A DNA stretch of 64,000 nucleotides from CAG-791 sp963655255 (GTDB lineage: Bacteria; Bacillota; Clostridia; Lachnospirales; Lachnospiraceae), in NCBI GenBank assembly GCA_963655255.1, contig CAVKEB010000002.1, forward strand, positions 62,001-126,000, read 5' to 3'. The notes beneath the pieces were generated by a model. It worked only from the letters and a program-made list of their open reading frames with translations. It ran no database searches and had not been told where the DNA came from. The first letter of the stretch is position 1. Each line of letters starts with the position of its first letter. Shown here piece after piece: positions 60,032 to 64,000 of this stretch. Made by a program: the position numbers and the translations under genes.

Positions 60032-61249
60032 ATGGGACTTTTACAGGTAGGAATCGGTGCAGCATCTTCCGTACTATCGGATCAGTGGAGAGAGTATTTC
60101 TACTGCTCATCCCTGGATGAGAAAACGCTGGCCGTAAAGGGTGAGAAGAGAAAACAGGCGCGTTCTCACAATCATGGAAGCGACAATGTCATCACGGACG
60201 GTTCCATCGTTGCGGTGAATGACGGACAGTGCATGATGATCGTGGAACAGGGCAAGATCGTGGAGGTCTGCGCAGAACCCGGTGAGTTCGTCTATGACAG
60301 CAAGACATCCCCGTCCCTGTTTACCGGAGGTCTGTGGAAGGGCATTCAGGATTCGTTCCAGACCTGGACCAAGCGCGTCGGTCTCGGCGGAGACACCGGC
60401 GTGGATCAGAGAGTCTACTATTTTAATACCAAGGAGATCATCGGTAATAAATACGGAACGGCGAATCCGGTTCCGTTCCGGGTGGTGGATGCCAACATCG
60501 GACTGGATGTGGATATCTCCATTACGTGCTTTGGCGAGTACGCATACCGGATTCAGGATCCGATTCTGTTCTATAAGAACATCTGCGGCAATGTGGACGG
60601 CGCGTACACGAGAGACAAGATTGATTCTCAGCTGAAATCTGAGCTTCTGACCGCACTGCAGCCCGCGTTCGCGGAGATTTCCGAGAAGGGCGTGCGCTAC
60701 AGCGCAGTTCCGGCCCATGCGGACGATCTGGCTGCGGCATTGAATCATGTCCTGTCGGATTCCTGGGGCAAGACCTATGGAATCGCCATTTCTTCGTTCG
60801 GTGTCTCGAGCATCAAGGCAAGCGAAGAAGACGAGAAGATGATCAAGGAACTGCAGCGCAATGCCGTGTACCGGAATCCGAATATGGCGGCGGCGACGCT
60901 GACTGCGGCACAGGCGCAGGCGATGCAGGATGCAGCGAAAAATGCAAACGGCGCGATGATGGGCTTTGCCGGAATGAACATGGCGCAGCAGGCGGGCGGC
61001 ATCAACGCGGGACAGCTCTATCAGATGGGAGCGCAGCAGAGCGCGGCACAGCAGGCACCGCAGATGCAGCCGGCGTCATCCTCCGGCTGGACGTGCCCTT
61101 CGTGCGGACAGACCGGCAACACCGGGAAGTTCTGCGGCAACTGCGGAAGTCCGAAGCCTGCGGCAGACGGTCCCTGGACGTGCCCTTCGTGCGGGCAGGC
61201 CGGCAACACCGGGAAGTTCTGCCAGAACTGCGGAAAACCCAGAGCATAA
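60032..61249 (+). CDS. SPFH-domain protein with two C-terminal zinc ribbons (YdjI-like)
   Basis: The 405-residue protein resembles Bacillus YdjI and the virion-core-protein group of SPFH-like proteins. Signatures are SDQWREYFYCSSL, GSIVAVNDGQCMMIVEQGKIVEVCAEPGEF, FRVVDANIGLDVDISITCFGEYAYRI and GIAISSFGVSSIKASEEDEKMIKELQR. A Met/Ala/Gln-rich linker (residues about 300-350) leads to two near-identical zinc ribbons, WTCPSCGQTGNTGKFCGNCG and WTCPSCGQAGNTGKFCQNCG. In Bacillus, YdjG/H/I and PspA act together in membrane stress; no PspA gene is seen here. The start is set by AGGGGGTACC; the frame open from 59921 has no support. Confidence 0.85.
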   Translation: MGLLQVGIGAASSVLSDQWREYFYCSSLDEKTLAVKGEKRKQARSHNHGSDNVITDGSIVAVNDGQCMMIVEQGKIVEVCAEPGEFVYDSKTSPSLFTGGLWKGIQDSFQTWTKRVGLGGDTGVDQRVYYFNTKEIIGNKYGTANPVPFRVVDANIGLDVDISITCFGEYAYRIQDPILFYKNICGNVDGAYTRDKIDSQLKSELLTALQPAFAEISEKGVRYSAVPAHADDLAAALNHVLSDSWGKTYGIAISSFGVSSIKASEEDEKMIKELQRNAVYRNPNMAAATLTAAQAQAMQDAAKNANGAMMGFAGMNMAQQAGGINAGQLYQMGAQQSAAQQAPQMQPASSSGWTCPSCGQTGNTGKFCGNCGSPKPAADGPWTCPSCGQAGNTGKFCQNCGKPRA

Positions 61250-61274
61250 TATATAGAACAGACAGGGGGAACGG

Positions 61275-62657
61275 ATGGCACAGCAGGTTACCAGCTATAT
61301 CTGCCCGAACTGCGGCGGACCGGTGCATTTCGATGCGGCGACCGGCAGGGTGAAGTGCGATTACTGTGACAGCATCTTCACGATTGAAGAAGTGAAGAAG
61401 TACTACGAGGAGAAGAACCGGAAGGCGAAGGAGGCGGCCGGAGACAAAGAGGAGAACGCTGCGGCGCCGGGGGCGGAGGATCTCGGGGCTTCGGCACCGA
61501 ACGTGGAGACCGCGGCCGGAGACAGCTGGGGCGGCGATGCTTCGAAGCTGAAGGTCTATCACTGCGGAAACTGTGGCGCGGAGCTGATTACGGATGAGAC
61601 GACTGCGGCGACAACCTGCCCGTACTGCGGGAATCCGACGATCATTCCGGGACAGTTTTCCGTGGGACGAAGGCCGGATTATGTCATTCCGTTTGCCTGT
61701 GAGAAGGAACAGGCGCTGCAGAAGCTTCAGGAGTACTACAAAGGCAGGAAGCTCCTGCCGAAGTCCTTTACTTCCGGGAATCACCTGGAACAGATCAAGG
61801 GAGTTTACGTTCCGTACTGGCTGTTCAGCGGGAGCGTGGATGCCGATATGACTTTCGAGTGCGGCAAGAGCAGGACGACAAGGGAGGGGGATTTTGATGT
61901 CACGAGAACCCGGCTGTATCATGTGCACCGTGCCGGAACCATGACCTTCGAGAAGATTCCCTGTGATGCTTCCAACAGCATGCCGGACGATCTCATGGAT
62001 TCCGTGGAGCCGTATGATTACAAGAGCCTGCGCCGGTTCGAGCTGGAATATCTGCCCGGATATCTTGCAAACAAGTATGACGTCGAACAGAAGGATGTTC
62101 AGAAGAAGGCGGATGAACGGGCGGCTGCGACGGCTTGCGATGAGCTCAGGAGCAGCATTTCCGGTTATGACCGCATTGAGGAAAAAGGACGAAACACCAG
62201 GGTGCACCACGGCAGGACGGATTACGCCCTGATGCCGGTGTGGCTTCTTTATACGAAGTGGAACGAGAAGGATTTCCTGTTCGCCATGAACGGACAGACG
62301 CAGAAGATGACCGGAAATCTTCCGATTGCACCGGGAAAGGCGGCTGCCTGGTTTGCAGGTGTCAGCGCGGCGGTTTTCGCGTTTCTGACCATTATCATGC
62401 TCCTGATGACAGATTCGGGGAGCAGCGGAACCTCCCTTCTGGTATCTGCCGTTCTCGCGCTGATCGTGGGCGGGGTTACCGTCGGAATCATGGCGGGACA
62501 GATGAAACCGGTCGCGGCGGCGACGCGGGCGGAGCAGTATCTGAAACGGGATCAGTCGAAGATCTTGGTCCGCACGGATGACTACATCCGGACGGTTGAG
62601 ACCAGAACGCCGGTCAGCCGTGAAGAGAATCGTCCCGGAACGGTAAGGAAGAACTAG
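61275..62657 (+). CDS. Zinc-ribbon membrane protein (YdjG-like)
   Basis: The 460-residue protein begins with a TFIIB-type zinc ribbon (ICPNCGGPVHFDAATGRVKCDYCDSIFTIEEVKKYYEEK) and has a second one near residue 100 (VYHCGNCGAELITDETTAATTCPYCGNPTII). A globular region with GVYVPYWLFSGSVDAD follows, and two adjacent membrane helices near residues 355-410 (AAWFAGVSAAVFAFLTIIMLL; LLVSAVLALIVGGVTVGIMAG), then a basic tail. This matches the YdjG/TFIIB-zinc-ribbon family that sits beside YdjI-type SPFH proteins. It starts 25 bases after the SPFH gene with CAGGGGGAAC upstream, so they form an operon and probably interact at the membrane. Confidence 0.85.
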   Translation: MAQQVTSYICPNCGGPVHFDAATGRVKCDYCDSIFTIEEVKKYYEEKNRKAKEAAGDKEENAAAPGAEDLGASAPNVETAAGDSWGGDASKLKVYHCGNCGAELITDETTAATTCPYCGNPTIIPGQFSVGRRPDYVIPFACEKEQALQKLQEYYKGRKLLPKSFTSGNHLEQIKGVYVPYWLFSGSVDADMTFECGKSRTTREGDFDVTRTRLYHVHRAGTMTFEKIPCDASNSMPDDLMDSVEPYDYKSLRRFELEYLPGYLANKYDVEQKDVQKKADERAAATACDELRSSISGYDRIEEKGRNTRVHHGRTDYALMPVWLLYTKWNEKDFLFAMNGQTQKMTGNLPIAPGKAAAWFAGVSAAVFAFLTIIMLLMTDSGSSGTSLLVSAVLALIVGGVTVGIMAGQMKPVAAATRAEQYLKRDQSKILVRTDDYIRTVETRTPVSREENRPGTVRKN

Positions 62658-62764
62658 AGCGCTGCCGGATCAGCCTGCGGTTCCTGAGGAGGAAGTGCAT
62701 GGCGGCAGCCCTGAAGATTTGATGAATGTCTGGTGAATGCCGTCAGCGGCACGAAAGATGCAAC

Positions 62765-64000
62765 ATGAACAATAATTCAGGGAAAAAGAAAATCGGGTTT
62801 CTGATGAATCAGACGGCATCCGGGTATACCGGAGCCCTCTGCCGCGGCGCCCAGAAGGCGGCGCAGGAGCGGAATGCGGATCTGTATGTGTTCTCGGGGT
62901 CGCTGGAGCGGACACCGAGCAGCAGCGATCTGGACCGCACGGCGTTCCAGAGAAATGTCCTGTATGAGTACAGTCTGAAGCTGGATCTGGATGCGGTTGT
63001 CATTGCCTATGACGGTGTCAAGCAGAGCAGTGAGCCCAGGGCCTTCGCCCGTTATCTGGAGGAAGCGGAGCAGATTCCGTGTGTCTTCATGGAGACGGAG
63101 ATTCCGGGGAAGCGCTGCATTCAGTCGGACCAGGAGAGCTCGGTGCGCTGTATTCTGGAACATATGGTGAAGGAGCACGGACTGCGGAAGATCGGGTGTC
63201 TGCGCGGGCCGGTCGGCTCTCCGGATGCGGATGTGCGCTACCGCGTTTACGAACAGTTCATGAAAGAGAACGGACTGGACTGCGCGGAGGATTACACGGT
63301 GACCGGAACGTTTTCCGGAGAATCCGGGGACAATATCCGGATTCTTCTGCAGAATCATCCGGATCTGGAAGCGGTGATCTGCTGCAATGATCTGGTGGCC
63401 ATGCGCGCGGAAGAGGTCCTGTGGGAACTGGGACGCCGTCCCGGTGTGGATATTGCCGTGGCAGGCTGCGACAATGTAGAGGCGGCCTCGCGGTGCAATC
63501 CCCCGCTTACCACCATTGAGATGGATGTGAGCTCCATCGGCTACCACGGCGTGGCGGAGGCCATCCGCCTTTTGAACGGAGAACCGCAGGAGGTCTGCTA
63601 TGTCCCGAGCAGAGTGATTTTCCGGGAGTCCTGCGGATGTCCGCCGCAGGCGCAGGAAAAGAGAGAGCCGGAGTACTGGAGCCGGACAGCAGGCCGCTAT
63701 GAGAAGCGCCTTTCGGAATTCGGGGCCAATGCGCTGATCGCCGCGACTCTGACGGATGCGGCACTCGGACAGACGACCGTGAACCGAGAGGTTTTAAGCC
63801 GGGTCGCCGAGGGACTGCGGGAGATGAAAATTGACAACGGAGTGCTTCTTCTTTTTCCGGAGCCGGTTCCGATCTATGATGAAAAAGGCAATTTCAACTG
63901 CGCTGCACAGGCACGGCAGGCCCTCCGGTTTCATGAAGGAGAAGTGATCATCCGGGAACCCTGGGAGAGTCCGTATCTTTCCGTGGGAGAGGTCCTGCAG
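62765..64000 (+). CDS. LacI-type periplasmic-binding-like sensor, 3' end outside window
   Basis: The open frame from ATG 62765 runs off the right edge with 412 codons visible. Residues about 9-295 form a LacI/GalR ligand-binding fold without any N-terminal DNA-binding helices (KKIGFLMNQTASGYTGALCRGAQKAAQE, AVVIAYDGVKQ, IGCLRGPVGSPDADVRYRVYEQFM, AVICCNDLVAMRAEEVLWELG, AVAGCDNVEAA, then VIFRESCGC). The FRESCGC ending is typical of sensors fused to a GGDEF or AraC output domain, which would be outside the window. A following region (GVLLLFPEPVPIYDEKG) belongs to a linker or second sensor. The start has only a weak ribosome site. Confidence 0.75.
   Translation, partial: MNNNSGKKKIGFLMNQTASGYTGALCRGAQKAAQERNADLYVFSGSLERTPSSSDLDRTAFQRNVLYEYSLKLDLDAVVIAYDGVKQSSEPRAFARYLEEAEQIPCVFMETEIPGKRCIQSDQESSVRCILEHMVKEHGLRKIGCLRGPVGSPDADVRYRVYEQFMKENGLDCAEDYTVTGTFSGESGDNIRILLQNHPDLEAVICCNDLVAMRAEEVLWELGRRPGVDIAVAGCDNVEAASRCNPPLTTIEMDVSSIGYHGVAEAIRLLNGEPQEVCYVPSRVIFRESCGCPPQAQEKREPEYWSRTAGRYEKRLSEFGANALIAATLTDAALGQTTVNREVLSRVAEGLREMKIDNGVLLLFPEPVPIYDEKGNFNCAAQARQALRFHEGEVIIREPWESPYLSVGEVLQ

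Overview
The window reads as part of a chromosome of a GC-moderate anaerobic Firmicute, most likely a clostridium of the Lachnospiraceae type. This rests on inference from several signals: the ireB-ruvX-rnj-mltG-like-trmR-trhP gene order, a type III glutamine synthetase, an ftsEX block led by a CdaR-like regulator, many sugar ABC operons without their own ATPase, strong GGAGG-type ribosome sites and several TTG starts. No rRNA, CRISPR array, transposase or phage gene was seen.

Region 1 (1-19724) is housekeeping. It holds dnaK (partial) and dnaJ, prmA and rsmE, a cysteine desulfurase with thiI (sulfur for tRNA and thiamine), a degenerate HPr-like gene on the minus strand, mtaB, the ireB-ruvX-rnj-mltG-like-trmR-trhP run (cell-wall, RNA-decay and tRNA-wobble functions), glnN and the trkAH potassium uptake pair. 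Region 2 (19725-24528) is a small accessory stretch. It has a lone AAA ATPase with a nuclease-like tail behind a long palindrome, a tRNA-Gln(CUG) on the minus strand, a MATE exporter and a YbaK-type tRNA deacylase.

Region 3 (24529-47717) is devoted to carbohydrate and small-molecule uptake. An AraC regulator diverges from a sugar ABC transporter that runs into a Gfo/Idh/MocA oxidoreductase, a TIM-barrel isomerase, an SDR enzyme and four consecutive VOC-fold genes. This is the most unusual enzyme set in the window. A GH2 beta-mannosidase, a second ABC transporter, a second AraC regulator, a GH31 alpha-glycosidase and a TRAP transporter follow.

Region 4 (47760-55996) is envelope and division: acyl-ACP thioesterase, CvfB, CPBP protease, CdaR-like regulator, ftsE, ftsX, an EnvC/PcsB-like hydrolase and an S41 protease. 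Region 5 (56206-64000) has a third sugar ABC operon, an SPFH/zinc-ribbon pair resembling YdjI/YdjG, and a partial LacI-like sensor.

The most interesting non-coding feature is a dispersed family of structured repeats. At least ten copies or remnants, whole or truncated, lie across 4.5-47.8 kb. Their conserved 3' end is a Shine-Dalgarno sequence, a fixed 7-nt spacer and an ATG, so the repeat itself supplies the translation start of thiI, ireB, a MalF-like permease, the TIM-barrel isomerase and the thioesterase, and of a 17-codon leader ORF in front of trhP. The copies carry hairpins with compensatory base changes and a possible Shine-Dalgarno-hiding stem. One copy has gained a three-hairpin cassette inside a hairpin loop, and a similar cassette stands alone after glnN.
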